This document shows positions 26,855-35,923 of a stretch of 49,776 bases of DNA, piece after piece. The notes under the pieces were generated by a model. That model was not told the DNA's origin and searched no databases. It saw only the letters and a program-made list of their open reading frames with translations. The stretch's first letter is position 1, and every line of letters starts with the position of its first letter. Source of the stretch: Methylobacterium ajmalii (lineage in GTDB: Bacteria; Pseudomonadota; Alphaproteobacteria; Rhizobiales; Beijerinckiaceae); assembly GCF_016613415.1 (NCBI RefSeq), contig NZ_JACWCT010000085.1:1-49776 (forward strand), read 5' to 3'. Made by a program: the position numbers and the translations under genes.

Positions 26855-28510
26855 TCAGGCCGCCCGTACGGTCGCGAGGAGGCGCGCGACCTCGGCCGCG
26901 AGGTGCTCGGACTGGCGCGTCAGGGCGGAGGCCGCCGTGAGCACCTGGCCCGCCGCCGCCCCGGTCTCCTCGGCGGCGCCCGCCACGCCCGCGATGGTGC
27001 CGGTGACCTCGCCGGTGCCGGCGGCCGCCTGACCGACGTTGCGGACGATCTCCTGGGTCGCCGCGCCCTGCTCCTCCACGGCCGCGGCCATCGAGGTCGC
27101 TACGGTCGAGAACTCGTCGATCCGCGCGGTGATCCCGCCGATCGCCCCCGCCGCCTGACCGGTCGAGGCCTGGATCGCCGCGATCTGGGTCGTGATCTCC
27201 TCGGTGACTCGTGCCGTCTGACCGGCGAGTTCCTCGACCTCCGCCGCCACCACCGCGAAGCCGCGGCCCGCCACGCCGGCCCGGGCCGCCTCGATGGTGG
27301 CGCTGAGGGCCAGCAAGTTGGTCTGGCCGGCGATCGACGAGATCAGCCCGACGACGCTGCCGATGCGGGCCATCGCCTCGGTCGGCGCCCGAACCCGATC
27401 GGCGGTCTGCCCGGCTTCCGCGACCGCAGCCCGGGCGAGCCGCGCCGAACCGTGGACCTGGCGGCCGATCTCCTGCACCGAGGCACCGAGCTCTTCGGCC
27501 GCCGCCGCCACCGTGCCGACATTCGACGACGCCTCTTCGGCAGCGGCCGCCACGGCGGTGGATTGGGCGGCGGTCTGGGTCGCGGCCGCCGTCATGGTCC
27601 GGGCGGTCGCCTGCAACTTCGTCCCCGAGGCGGAGACCATGCCGACGATGCCGCCGACCGCCGTCTCGAAGGCATCCGCCATCTGGCGCATGCCGGCCTT
27701 CCGCTGCGCCTCGGCCGGGGCGCGGGCGAGCGCGGTCTCCTCCTCGAGCTGTCGCGTGCGGATCGGATTGTCCTCGAACACCTGCACGGCGGCGGCCATG
27801 GCGCCGATCTCGTCCCGGCGGGTCTTGAACGGAACGTCGACCGTCGTATCTCCGGTCGCCAAGCCGCCCATCATGCGGGTGATGCGCCCGAGCGGCACCG
27901 AGATGCGCCGCATCCCGTACAGCGTGGCGCCGAGGCTGACGGCCAGCGACAGGATGATTGCGATCCAGGCCGCGATCGTGGCGTCGCGAGCGGCCACGAC
28001 GCTCCCGTTCGCGTCCCTCTGAGCGCCGCTGTCGTTCAACTTCACATCGCGGTCCAGGGCCGCGCTCATCGCATCGTAGAGCGCCAGGTTGTCCTTTCCG
28101 ATCAGGGCGTCGAGGGCTTCGCCGGTCTTGTCGGAGGCGACCAGGCCCTTGATGGCATCGGTCGCCGCCTCGTACCTGCTCCAGCTGCCCACGAATTCAT
28201 CGTATGCAACTTTTTCACCCGCGGAAGAGATCAGCGGTTCGTAACGGATGCGCGCCTGGGCGACGTGATCGATGCTCAGTTCGTACTGGCGCAGATGCTC
28301 GGCCAGCAGTCGCGGATCGTGCGCTGCCGCGACGAGGCGATACGGCTTGATGCGCACCTGATCGATCTGAGCGCGCATCTCGTTGATCGCGATGACCGAG
28401 GGCAGCCAGTTCGTCGAGACTTCGACGACGCTCCGGCGGATGGTCCCCAACTCGAAGATCGACAGCGCGCCCTGCGCGCCGGCGAGGGTGGACTTGATCG
28501 AGAGCGGCAT
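26855..28510 (-). CDS. Methyl-accepting chemotaxis protein, TM1 apparently missing
   Basis: 551 residues. It has a four-helix-bundle sensor (about residues 30-185), one clear membrane helix ([20 protein letters not shown]), a HAMP region ([20 protein letters not shown]) and a signalling domain with the conserved tip near [14 protein letters not shown] followed by [15 protein letters not shown]. The N-terminus [20 protein letters not shown] has the typical ends of a Methylobacterium receptor but no 18-residue hydrophobic helix between them, as if 12-18 residues were lost in frame. No Shine-Dalgarno precedes the ATG. A receptor without TM1 may be misplaced or inactive. Confidence 0.85.
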   Translation of the reverse strand: MPLSIKSTLAGAQGALSIFELGTIRRSVVEVSTNWLPSVIAINEMRAQIDQVRIKPYRLVAAAHDPRLLAEHLRQYELSIDHVAQARIRYEPLISSAGEKVAYDEFVGSWSRYEAATDAIKGLVASDKTGEALDALIGKDNLALYDAMSAALDRDVKLNDSGAQRDANGSVVAARDATIAAWIAIILSLAVSLGATLYGMRRISVPLGRITRMMGGLATGDTTVDVPFKTRRDEIGAMAAAVQVFEDNPIRTRQLEEETALARAPAEAQRKAGMRQMADAFETAVGGIVGMVSASGTKLQATARTMTAAATQTAAQSTAVAAAAEEASSNVGTVAAAAEELGASVQEIGRQVHGSARLARAAVAEAGQTADRVRAPTEAMARIGSVVGLISSIAGQTNLLALSATIEAARAGVAGRGFAVVAAEVEELAGQTARVTEEITTQIAAIQASTGQAAGAIGGITARIDEFSTVATSMAAAVEEQGAATQEIVRNVGQAAAGTGEVTGTIAGVAGAAEETGAAAGQVLTAASALTRQSEHLAAEVARLLATVRAA

Positions 28511-28692
28511 GGAGGGGACGGGCGCGTGAAGGGCTGATCGATGCGCCGCGCGCGCCCTCGATCAGGGTCGGGATGCCTGCAGCCGAGCATCCTGGTATTA
28601 ATAAAATATATTTTTACAATGTTTCTGAATTCGATGGCGATCGACGTCGTTGGAATGTTCTTGCCGAGCGAGTGTCGCAAAAAAGACTGTTC

Positions 28693-29370
28693 TTATTTCA
28701 ATATCTCTTGCGATCTAGGCCGACGCCTAGGGTCGAGACTCAATGAGCACCAGAACGCGATGACGGCAGCGAGGGCGAGAGCCGAAGCGAAGTTGCGGGC
28801 GAGCTTGTCGTAGCGTGTGGCGATGCGGCGGAAGTCCTTGAGGCGGCAGACCACCGCCTCGACCCGCCAGCGATCCCGATCCCGTCGCTTGTCCAGCCGG
28901 ATCTTGCGCTTGCGGGCGCGGGTGCCGGGAATGACGACGCTGATGCCCTGCTCGCGCAGGTCCTGGCGCAGCCAGTCGGCGTCGTCGCCCTTGTCGGCGA
29001 TGAGCCGGCGCACGCGGCCGGGCGCCTTGTCCAGCACGGCGGGGGCGGTCTTCACGTCACTGGCGTTGCCGGGGGTGAGGTGGATGACGCCGGGGCGGCC
29101 GCTTTGCCGGACCCTCCGGCCTTGGCCGGGGCCTCCAGCCTGCTGGTCCAGAAGCGGCGGCGCGCCCATCTGTTGAAGCGGTTGTAGACGGTGGTGTGAG
29201 GGCCGTACTCGCTCGGGCAATCCTTCCAGCGGCAGCCGGACTTGATGACGTGCAGGATGCCCGACAGGATGGTGCGGTCGTCCTTGCGACGAGCGCCGAA
29301 CTGGTTGGTGGGCATGAACGGCGCCATCGCCTGCCATTGTTCGTCCGACAGCCAGAACAGCTCTGCCATA
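28693..29370 (-). pseudogene. Transposase of IS5 family, internally deleted
   Basis: Two overlapping frames encode the ends of an IS5-family (IS427-group-like) transposase. The N-terminal part MAELFWLSDEQWQAMAPFMP to TVYNRFNRWARRRFW is in one frame (ATG 29370, GGAGG upstream). The C-terminal part GRPGVIHLTPGNASD, IADKGDDAD (second catalytic Asp) and VEAVVCRLKDFRRIATRYDK (catalytic Glu) is in another. The middle, with the first catalytic Asp and the HxxAAGAKKG-type stretch, is absent, near 29100. So the protein cannot be active. The second frame runs past the left end of the element to 28693. Confidence 0.85.
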
Positions 29371-29442
29371 GCCTCCTCCATCTGGGAGGCGATGCGAGTC
29401 AAATTTCCCTTATCCTTGCAACGCCTTGAACGGGTTTAGACC
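28731..29442 (-). mobile_element. Defective IS5-family insertion element
   Basis: A 712-bp element flanked by CTAG at 28727-28730 and 29443-29446, the expected type of target duplication (NTAN). Its ends are imperfect inverted repeats: GGTCGAGACTC at the left, GGTCTAAACCC at the right read inward, 8 of 11 positions equal. The element is shorter than relatives of this group (commonly over 800 bp, from memory), consistent with an internal deletion. It lies between the chemoreceptor and addB. Confidence 0.8.
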
Positions 29443-29531
29443 CTAGAACTGGCTGATCGCCATGCCAGACGCCATCAGTACTATCACATCCCGAACATGG
29501 GCAAACGTATCAGCGTAAATCGCCGTTGGTA

Positions 29532-32500
29532 TCACTCCTCCCCCTCGACCAGCGACCATTCCCGCACCCGCGCCAGATGGTCGTAATCCGAATAGGCCTT
29601 GGCGTATTTCGGGTAGGGCCGCGACAGGTAGGAGGCCTCGCCGGCCATGAAGGCGCCGACGAGCTGGCGCAGGCCCGCGACATGGGCCTCGACCAGCTCG
29701 GGCAGGCTGCGCCCGTCGCCGCGCGGGGGCTTCAGGGGTGCCGGATCGAGGGGCGTCTTGCCGCCGCCGGCCCGGACGTAGAGGAGGTCGGGCGTCTCGG
29801 CGGCGGCCTCCAGGCCCCGGAAGGCGCCGGCCTGCAGCATCGCGGCTTCCAGCGTCAGCTGCGGCGAGAAGCCGGCAAAGACCTCGCGGGTGCTCGGCGG
29901 CTGGCCGGTCTTGAAGTCGATGATGGTGTGGCCGCCGTCGCGGCGGGTCTCGATCCGGTCGGCGCGGGCGCGCAGGGTCAGGACGTGGCCGCCCGGGATG
30001 GCGAGCGCCCAGCGCCCGCCGACCTCGGGCGCCACCCGCCTCAGGCCCGGGCGGCGCTCGGCCTCCCAGGCCAGGAACGCCTCGGCGAGGCGCACGAAGC
30101 GCGGCCACCACTCGGCGTAGAGCTCCGGATAGGCGTCGGAGATCGGCGCGAAGGCGTTGGCGGCGAGCGCGTAGAGGACCTCCTCGGCCTCGTCGAGGGC
30201 CGGCAGTCCCTCGGGAAACCGCTCGGCGAAGCCGCCCAGGACGGCGTGCACGATGGTGCCGCGGTCGCTGGCGCCCGGCTGCACGGCCACCGGCTCCAGG
30301 GCGTCGAGGCCGAGCACGTGGCGGGCGAAGATCCCGTAGGGGTCGCGCACCAGGGTCTCGATCTCGGTGACGCTGAGCGAGCGCGGAAACAGGGCCGGGT
30401 CGGGCCGGGGCGCCGGTCGGCGCGGCCGCGGCAGGACCGGGAGGTCGGCAGGGCCGAGGCCGGCATCGATGGCGGCGGCGAGCGAGCGGAAGCGCTGCCC
30501 GCCCTTCACCAGGCTCTTCCAGGCCGCCTCGCCGGCGAAGGCGCGCAGGCGCTGCAGGAAGCGCGACGGCACCGTCGGCGCACCTTCGCGCTTGTGGGCG
30601 CGGGTGACGATCGCATCCGGGCAGCCGAGGGCCTGGACGAAGTCGTGCGCGGTCTGGCCGAGGCGCCGCTCCGGCGGGGCCAAGCCGACCCGGGCGCGCA
30701 TCGGCCGGTTGAGGAAGGCGTCGGTCTCGGCCTTGGGCGGCCAGACGCCCTCGTCGAGGCCGCCGAGCACCACCCGGTCGACGGTGAGGAGCCGGGCCTC
30801 CAGCAGGCCGAGGATGCGCAGCCGCGGGTGCGGGCTGGCGTTGCGCCGCGACACCACCCGCTCGCGGGCGAGCGCGGTGAAGAAGGCCGGGTAGTCGGAG
30901 AACCGGCCGGCGAGCAGGCCGGGCTGGGCCAGCTCCATGTCGTCGAAGAGCGCATCGAGCACCGCCACCGAGGCGTCGGGCTCACCTTCCTCCTCGGCTG
31001 CGTCCTCCTGCCCGTCCTCCTCCGGCCCCGCCATGAGGAGGTCGCAGGTGGCGCGGTGGCGCTGCGCGATGGCGATCAGGTCGTCGGGCGCATCGTCCTC
31101 GTCGGCGGCGAAGTCGCGGAAGGCGACCGCGAGGCGCACCAGCAGGGCGTCGGCCGCCTCCCAGTCCTCGGGGGTGAGGCGCCGGCGCGGCCGGGGATCG
31201 TGCGGGCGCTCCTCGGTGCGGGCGAGCCGCAGGGCGTCGGCGATGCCGTCGAACCCCTTGGCCGGGGCAGGACCGCGCAAGACGCCGATCTCGAGCGCGC
31301 TCGCCGCGCGCTCCACCTCGGGCCGGGTCAGCCCGAGGCGCACCAGCGGGTGGGCGAGGAGCGCCAGCACCCGCTCGGGCTTGGCGTCCAGCGCCGCGAC
31401 GTCGGCGGCGAGGCGCGCGAGCCGCCCGGCCGGGCTGCGGGCCAGCGGCTCGCCGGCCGAATCGTCGGCGACGATGCCCCAGCGCCGGAGTTCCGCGGCG
31501 ACGCGCAGCGCCAGCGCCCGGTCGGGAGTGATCAGGGCAGCGGTCCGGTCCGGCCGCTCCAATGTCTCCCGCAGCGCGACCGCGATGGCGAGCGCCTCCT
31601 CGCGCTCGTCGGCGGCCTCGACCACCCGGATCCCGGCGGTCCCGTCGCGGGCCAGCCGTTCGCGGAACGCCGGGTCGAGGTCGGCCCAGGCATCGGTCGT
31701 CTCGGCTGGGCGCAGGGCCTGGGACAGGAGGCCCGCCCGGGCGGCGGCGGCCGGGCTCGGCGTGCCGAGCGGAACGACCTCGGCGCGCTCCACCGCGAGG
31801 AAGTCCCTGCCGACCAGGCGGTGCAGCACCGCCTGCGGGTGGGCGTGAGCCGCCGCCTCGCCGTCGCCGGCGGGGTCGATCGCGCTCCATCCGGCCTCGT
31901 CGAGGTCGCGGTCGAGGCCCGGCAGCACCACGGCGCCGCGGGGCAGACCGGCGATGGCGGCGATGAGCCGGGCGGTGGCCGGCACCGAGCCGGTCGAGCC
32001 GGCGACGATCACCGGATCGGCCGGGCGCTCGCGCACGAGGCGCGCGGCCTCTGCCAGCACCAGGGCGCGGCCGCGCTCGACCGGATCGCTCACCCCGCGA
32101 TCGGCCAGGATCTTCGGCCAGTGCTCGGCGGCGATGCGGACGAAATCGAGGGTGAGGGAGAAGTAGCGCGAATGCTCGGCCTCGACGGCGCCCGCGATGT
32201 CGTCCCAGGGCAGGCCCTCGACGGTGAGCGAGTCCATCAATCCTTCGAGGTCGGCGGCGAGCCCGACCGCATCGGCCGGCGAGGACGGCACCCGGAACGG
32301 CACCTCGTCGCCGAGCGGCAGGAGCCCGCGGTCGACGGTGCCGGCCCAGGCCTGGACCAGGCGGGCAAGGATCAGCCGGCGCTCGAGGGCGGGGATCGGC
32401 GGGCGCAGGATCTCCTCGCGGCGCTCGCCGGGCGGCGCCGACAGGAGGTCGAGCTCGGCCTCGTCGGCCTCGCCGAGCGGCACCATCCGGGGGAGCAGCG

Positions 32501-32786
32501 CGGCCGGGCCGCATTCCCGGGCCAGGATCGCCGCCAGCGCCCGGGCGGCGCGGCGGGTCGGCAGGTAGAGGGTGACCGCGGCGAGCCCGAACGGCCCGCC
32601 GGCGAGGTCGCCGACGAGGCGGCCCGACAGCAGCGCCTCGGCCAGGGTATCGAGGAAGGGCAGCCCCGGCGGAATGGTGAAGACGTGGCCGTCCCGGCTC
32701 ACGGAAGGGTTTTCGCGAGGGCCCTTGGTACTGCCCTTGGTACTGCCCTTGGTGCTGCTCTTCGTGCTGCTCTTGGCGCGGCTCAT
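29532..32786 (-). CDS. addB: Double-strand break repair protein AddB
   Basis: 1084 residues, near the usual ~1000 for alphaproteobacterial AddB. It is the second subunit of the AddAB helicase-nuclease that processes DNA ends for RecA. The N-terminus after the repeat has TLYLPTRRAARALAAIL; the C-terminal PD-(D/E)XK nuclease has GTIVHAVLGGF, RADRIE and IIDFKTGQPPS with Asp957 and Lys959. The first 24 residues are a (K/S)GST-type repeat from a 12-bp DNA repeat. The ATG overlaps the stop of the GNAT gene (ATGA). addA normally follows addB; here only 90 bases separate the addB stop from the IS remnant. Confidence 0.93.
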   Translation of the reverse strand: MSRAKSSTKSSTKGSTKGSTKGPRENPSVSRDGHVFTIPPGLPFLDTLAEALLSGRLVGDLAGGPFGLAAVTLYLPTRRAARALAAILARECGPAALLPRMVPLGEADEAELDLLSAPPGERREEILRPPIPALERRLILARLVQAWAGTVDRGLLPLGDEVPFRVPSSPADAVGLAADLEGLMDSLTVEGLPWDDIAGAVEAEHSRYFSLTLDFVRIAAEHWPKILADRGVSDPVERGRALVLAEAARLVRERPADPVIVAGSTGSVPATARLIAAIAGLPRGAVVLPGLDRDLDEAGWSAIDPAGDGEAAAHAHPQAVLHRLVGRDFLAVERAEVVPLGTPSPAAAARAGLLSQALRPAETTDAWADLDPAFRERLARDGTAGIRVVEAADEREEALAIAVALRETLERPDRTAALITPDRALALRVAAELRRWGIVADDSAGEPLARSPAGRLARLAADVAALDAKPERVLALLAHPLVRLGLTRPEVERAASALEIGVLRGPAPAKGFDGIADALRLARTEERPHDPRPRRRLTPEDWEAADALLVRLAVAFRDFAADEDDAPDDLIAIAQRHRATCDLLMAGPEEDGQEDAAEEEGEPDASVAVLDALFDDMELAQPGLLAGRFSDYPAFFTALARERVVSRRNASPHPRLRILGLLEARLLTVDRVVLGGLDEGVWPPKAETDAFLNRPMRARVGLAPPERRLGQTAHDFVQALGCPDAIVTRAHKREGAPTVPSRFLQRLRAFAGEAAWKSLVKGGQRFRSLAAAIDAGLGPADLPVLPRPRRPAPRPDPALFPRSLSVTEIETLVRDPYGIFARHVLGLDALEPVAVQPGASDRGTIVHAVLGGFAERFPEGLPALDEAEEVLYALAANAFAPISDAYPELYAEWWPRFVRLAEAFLAWEAERRPGLRRVAPEVGGRWALAIPGGHVLTLRARADRIETRRDGGHTIIDFKTGQPPSTREVFAGFSPQLTLEAAMLQAGAFRGLEAAAETPDLLYVRAGGGKTPLDPAPLKPPRGDGRSLPELVEAHVAGLRQLVGAFMAGEASYLSRPYPKYAKAYSDYDHLARVREWSLVEGEE
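32722..32781. repeat. 12-bp coding tandem repeat at the addB N-terminus
   Basis: Five 12-bp units: CCCTTGGTACTG twice, then CCCTTGGTGCTG, CTCTTCGTGCTG and CTCTTGGCGCGG. On the minus strand they encode the Ser/Thr/Lys/Gly-rich start of AddB. Unit length is a multiple of three, so copy changes would not shift the frame. Confidence 0.85.
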
Positions 32787-33280
32787 GGCTTGGTCTCGCG
32801 CATCAGGTAGCGCACGGTCTTCGTCCCGTCGTGGATGTCGGCGCTGCCGACCTCCGCGAAGCCGAGGGCGGCGTGGAAGGCGTCGGAGCCCGGGTTCGGC
32901 GGCAGGCGGTTGACCTCGCAGGCGATGCGGTCGTGGCCGGCCGCGGCGGCCCGCGCGAACAGGGTCCGGTAGAGCGCCCGCGCCAGCCCACGGCCGCGCG
33001 CCGCCGGGGCGGTGACGATCCGGTCGACATAGACGAAGCGGGGATAGCGCTCCCGGAACCAGCCGAAGTTGGGGCTGGCGTAGGCGGCGTCCTGGTCGAG
33101 GGCGATCAGGAAGGCCGACAGCCCCTCGGGCCCGGTCACGGCGGCGGCGAGAAAGGCCTGGTCGCGCAGCGCCCGCAGGGCCGCTTCGTCGAGATGCGAG
33201 GTCTCGGCGACGTGGGCGGCGTTGAGCGCCAGCACCGCGCCGAGGTCGTCGAGGGGGCCGATCGAGAAGCCGGGGGGCAT
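32783..33280 (-). CDS. GNAT-family N-acetyltransferase
   Basis: 165 residues. The acetyl-CoA site is visible as IVTAPAARGRGLARALYRTLF, with the preceding acceptor strand FVYVDRIVT and a following VNRLPPNPGSDAFHAALGF segment typical of GNAT proteins that act on small molecules or protein N-termini. ATG 33280 is followed by MPPGFSIGPLDDLGA. The stop overlaps the addB ATG. It lies between the murU-like gene and addB, so it is in the same operon. A gap of 184 bases separates it from the murU-like stop. Substrate unknown. Confidence 0.85.
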   Translation of the reverse strand: MPPGFSIGPLDDLGAVLALNAAHVAETSHLDEAALRALRDQAFLAAAVTGPEGLSAFLIALDQDAAYASPNFGWFRERYPRFVYVDRIVTAPAARGRGLARALYRTLFARAAAAGHDRIACEVNRLPPNPGSDAFHAALGFAEVGSADIHDGTKTVRYLMRETKP

Positions 33281-33352
33281 GACGGGGTCCGTGTGGGGGG
33301 CCGGCGGGGTCGCGGCCCCGGAAGGCCGCCGGACCAAGGCGTGGGGGGCTCT

Positions 33353-33376
33353 CCTCTCCCCGCCCGCAGGGAGAGG
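33353..33376. repeat. Hairpin of the ctctccc / gggagag type
   Basis: CCTCTCCC at 33353-33360 pairs with GGGAGAGG at 33369-33376 over an 8-base loop. Such short stems with this sequence are common between genes in high-GC alphaproteobacteria and may be a dispersed repeat. Confidence 0.5.
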
Positions 33377-33464
33377 GGAAGACCCGTGCCTCTTCTTTTC
33401 CAAACCGTTCTGCACGATCGAGGGATGAGCCATCCACCAAGGACGGCCGCCCTCCTCCATCCGC

Positions 33465-34208
33465 TCACGGCTGCGCCGCGCTCGCCTTCACCCGCTCCTC
33501 GGCGTCGCGCAGCGCCTCCGGCGTGCCGACATGGAGCCATTGCCCGTCGAGGCGGAGTCCGAACAGGCGGTCCGCCTCGATCGCGCGGTCGAACAGCAGG
33601 TTGAGGGAGAACGAGCCCTCCGGCGTATCGGCGAACAGCTCGGGCTTCAGGATCGCGACGCCGGCATAGACGAAGGGCGAGACCTCGCGCTCGGCCCGGC
33701 GGGTCAGCCGGCCCTCCTTGTCCATGTTGAAGTCGCCCGGGCCGTCATAGCCGAGACTTGTGGCGGCGGAGGCGAGAAGGAGCAGCATGTCCATCCGCTC
33801 CGGGTCCCAGGCGGCGACCAGCCGGCGCAGGTTCGGCTGCGGCCCCTCGAGCCAGAACGAATCGGAGTTGAGCACCATGAACGGCGCCGTCCCGAGGAGC
33901 GGCAGCGCCTTCTTCACCCCGCCGCCGGTCTCGAGGAGCTTGTCGCGCTCGTCCGAGATGGTGATGGCCGGGCCGCCGCGGCGGCGCACGAGATGCGCCT
34001 CCATTAGGTCGGCGAGGTAGTGCACGTTCACCACCGTCTCGGGGATGCCGGCCTCGGCGATCCGGTCGAGGGCGTAATCGACCAGCGACTTGCCGGCGAC
34101 CTCGACCAGGGGCTTGGGCGTGGTGGCGGTGATCGGGCGCATGCGCTTGCCGAGGCCCGCGGCCAGCACGAAGGCGCGCGTCACGGCGGGAGGCGGGGTG
34201 TCGGTCAT
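33465..34208 (-). CDS. murU: MurU-like nucleotidyltransferase
   Basis: 247 residues. The N-terminal nucleotide-binding motif is VLAAGLGKRMRPITATTPKPL, followed by VAGKSLVDYALDRI and the metal-binding VLNSDSFW. This is the NTP_transferase family; in alphaproteobacteria and Pseudomonas a related MurU makes UDP-MurNAc from MurNAc-1-phosphate in peptidoglycan recycling. The ATG at 34208 is 23 bases from the stop of the tsaE-kinase fusion. The adjacent AmgK-like kinase domain would supply MurNAc-1-phosphate, supporting MurU. Hexose nucleotidylyl activity cannot be excluded. Confidence 0.85.
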   Translation of the reverse strand: MTDTPPPAVTRAFVLAAGLGKRMRPITATTPKPLVEVAGKSLVDYALDRIAEAGIPETVVNVHYLADLMEAHLVRRRGGPAITISDERDKLLETGGGVKKALPLLGTAPFMVLNSDSFWLEGPQPNLRRLVAAWDPERMDMLLLLASAATSLGYDGPGDFNMDKEGRLTRRAEREVSPFVYAGVAILKPELFADTPEGSFSLNLLFDRAIEADRLFGLRLDGQWLHVGTPEALRDAEERVKASAAQP

Positions 34209-34231
34209 TGGTGCGGCGCTTCGTCGATCGG

Positions 34232-35764
34232 TCAGGATTCGGCCGGGCAGAGGCGCGGCAGGTGCTGCGCGTACCAGGCCCGGACGCCGGAAAGCGCCGG
34301 ATGGGCGAGGTTGCGGGCGAGGTAGCCCTCGATGCGCGGCAGGTGGGCGAGGTAGCCCGGCTTGCCGTCGCGCCGGTCGAGGCGGGCGAAGATGCCGAGG
34401 ATCTTGGTCGCGCGCTGCGCCGCCAGCACCGCGTAGGCGCGGGCGAAGCCCTGCATGTCGAACTCGGCGTCGCGCATCCGGCGCTCGCGGGCGTAGAGGC
34501 CGAGCAGGCGCAGCTCGAACTCGGCGCTGGCATCGACCCGGGCATCCTGCAGGAGCGAGGCGACGTCGTAGGCCGGGTGGCCGAGCACCGCGTCCTGGAA
34601 GTCGATCACGCCGATGCGCTCGATCCCGTCGCGCTCGGGCAGCCAGATCAGGTTGGGCGAGTGGTAGTCGCGCAGGGTCCAGGTCCGCGCCTCGGATTCG
34701 AGGGGCTCCAGCGCCTCGCTCCAGGCGGCGACGAACGACGCGCGGGCGTCCGGCGCCAGCGGCGCGTTGGCGACGAAGGGCGCGTACCATTCGGGCAGCA
34801 GCTCGGCCTCGTACAGCAGCGCCCCGCGGTCGTAGGGCGGCACCTCGTGGTCGCGACCCTCGGCCACCGGCAGCACCGTCGGCAGCGTGGTGCCGTGCAG
34901 GCGCGCCAGCACCTTGACCGCCTCGGCGTAGCGCTCGGGCCGCGGGCCGCCCTGGTCGACGACGGGCTCGCTGCCGAGATCCTCGAGGATCAGGAGGCCG
35001 GCCTCCAGGTCCTCGCCCAGGATCTTCGGGGCCGAGAGGCCGAGCGCCCGCAGGCCGCGATCCATCGCCACGAAGGCGTGCACGCTCTCGGCGAGGTGAA
35101 CGATGGCGCTGTAGGGCTTGCCGTCGCGCACCGGCGGCCCGTCGGCCTTGGGCGGCGAGATCATCAGCACCGCCTTGGCGCCGTCCGGGTTGGTCAGGCG
35201 CTCGTAGGCGCGGCTCGAGGCGTCGCCCTGCATGTGGGTGCGCTCGGCCTCGCCCCAGCCGGAGCGGTCGAGGAGCACGCGCAGCGCGCGGGCCCGCATC
35301 AGCCGGCCGCCCAGGCCCCCGCCGCCGATGAGGCGCACGAGCCGGGCGTCGTCGCCGAATTCGGGCTTGAGGGAGAGGTCGATGGCGAGCGTCGGGCCGT
35401 GGCGCGGCGGCAGCCGGTCCGGCCACTCGACGAGCGCGATCGCCCGCTCGGTCAGCTCGTCGAAGCCGAGCTCGACGAGTTCGTCGGGGCCGCGCAGGCG
35501 GTAGAGGTCGGCATGGACCACGGCCTGCCCGTTCCGGCCCTCGTAGGGCTGGACGAGGGTGAAGGTCGGGCTCGGCACCTCGAGCCCGGGGTCGCCGACG
35601 ATGTCGCGGATGATCGCCCGGGCCAGCGTCGTCTTGCCGCCGCCGAGCCCGCCGGAGAGCGCCACCAGGTCGCCGGGCCGCAGGATCTCGGCGAGGAAGC
35701 GGCCGAGATCCTCGGTCGCGCTCTCGTCCGGCAGCACGATCTCCCAGGGTGTGCGCTCGGCCAT
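34232..35764 (-). CDS. tsaE: TsaE ATPase fused to AmgK-like sugar kinase
   Basis: 510 residues with two domains. Residues 1-155: TsaE-type ATPase, Walker A SGGLGGGKTTLARA (38-51), SPTFTLVQPYEG and VHADLYRL; it supports t6A synthesis on tRNA with TsaB and TsaD. Residues 170-510: phosphotransferase fold, with TWTLRDYHSPNLIWLP (Brenner-type motif) and VIDFQDAVLGHPAYD. The second half resembles AmgK, which phosphorylates MurNAc/GlcNAc at C1. ATG 35764 has a CAGGAGGG site; ATG 35815 is also in frame. Such fusions occur in Rhizobiales. DivL lies upstream, MurU-like enzyme downstream. Confidence 0.88.
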   Translation of the reverse strand: MAERTPWEIVLPDESATEDLGRFLAEILRPGDLVALSGGLGGGKTTLARAIIRDIVGDPGLEVPSPTFTLVQPYEGRNGQAVVHADLYRLRGPDELVELGFDELTERAIALVEWPDRLPPRHGPTLAIDLSLKPEFGDDARLVRLIGGGGLGGRLMRARALRVLLDRSGWGEAERTHMQGDASSRAYERLTNPDGAKAVLMISPPKADGPPVRDGKPYSAIVHLAESVHAFVAMDRGLRALGLSAPKILGEDLEAGLLILEDLGSEPVVDQGGPRPERYAEAVKVLARLHGTTLPTVLPVAEGRDHEVPPYDRGALLYEAELLPEWYAPFVANAPLAPDARASFVAAWSEALEPLESEARTWTLRDYHSPNLIWLPERDGIERIGVIDFQDAVLGHPAYDVASLLQDARVDASAEFELRLLGLYARERRMRDAEFDMQGFARAYAVLAAQRATKILGIFARLDRRDGKPGYLAHLPRIEGYLARNLAHPALSGVRAWYAQHLPRLCPAES

Positions 35765-35923
35765 GCCCTCCTGGTCCACTCCGCCATCCTCGCTCACGGG
35801 CCCGTCCGGGGCCAATCCCGTCGGTGATAGCGCATGAACCTTAAACTTTCCCGGCCCTTCCCGGGGGACCGCGACGATGCGCCCGGGGCGATCCTCGCGC
35901 GCGGCCTGTTCGGACCGCGCGGC

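Noticed and set aside
32722..32781. Short regular repeats as a possible CRISPR
   Set aside because: Units are contiguous, 12 bp, without spacers, and they encode the AddB N-terminus.
29526..32810. A plus-strand open frame of over 1000 codons opposite addB
   Set aside because: Composition is dominated by Arg/Gly/Ala/His/Asp and no domain is visible; the minus strand encodes a clear AddB. It is a shadow caused by high GC.
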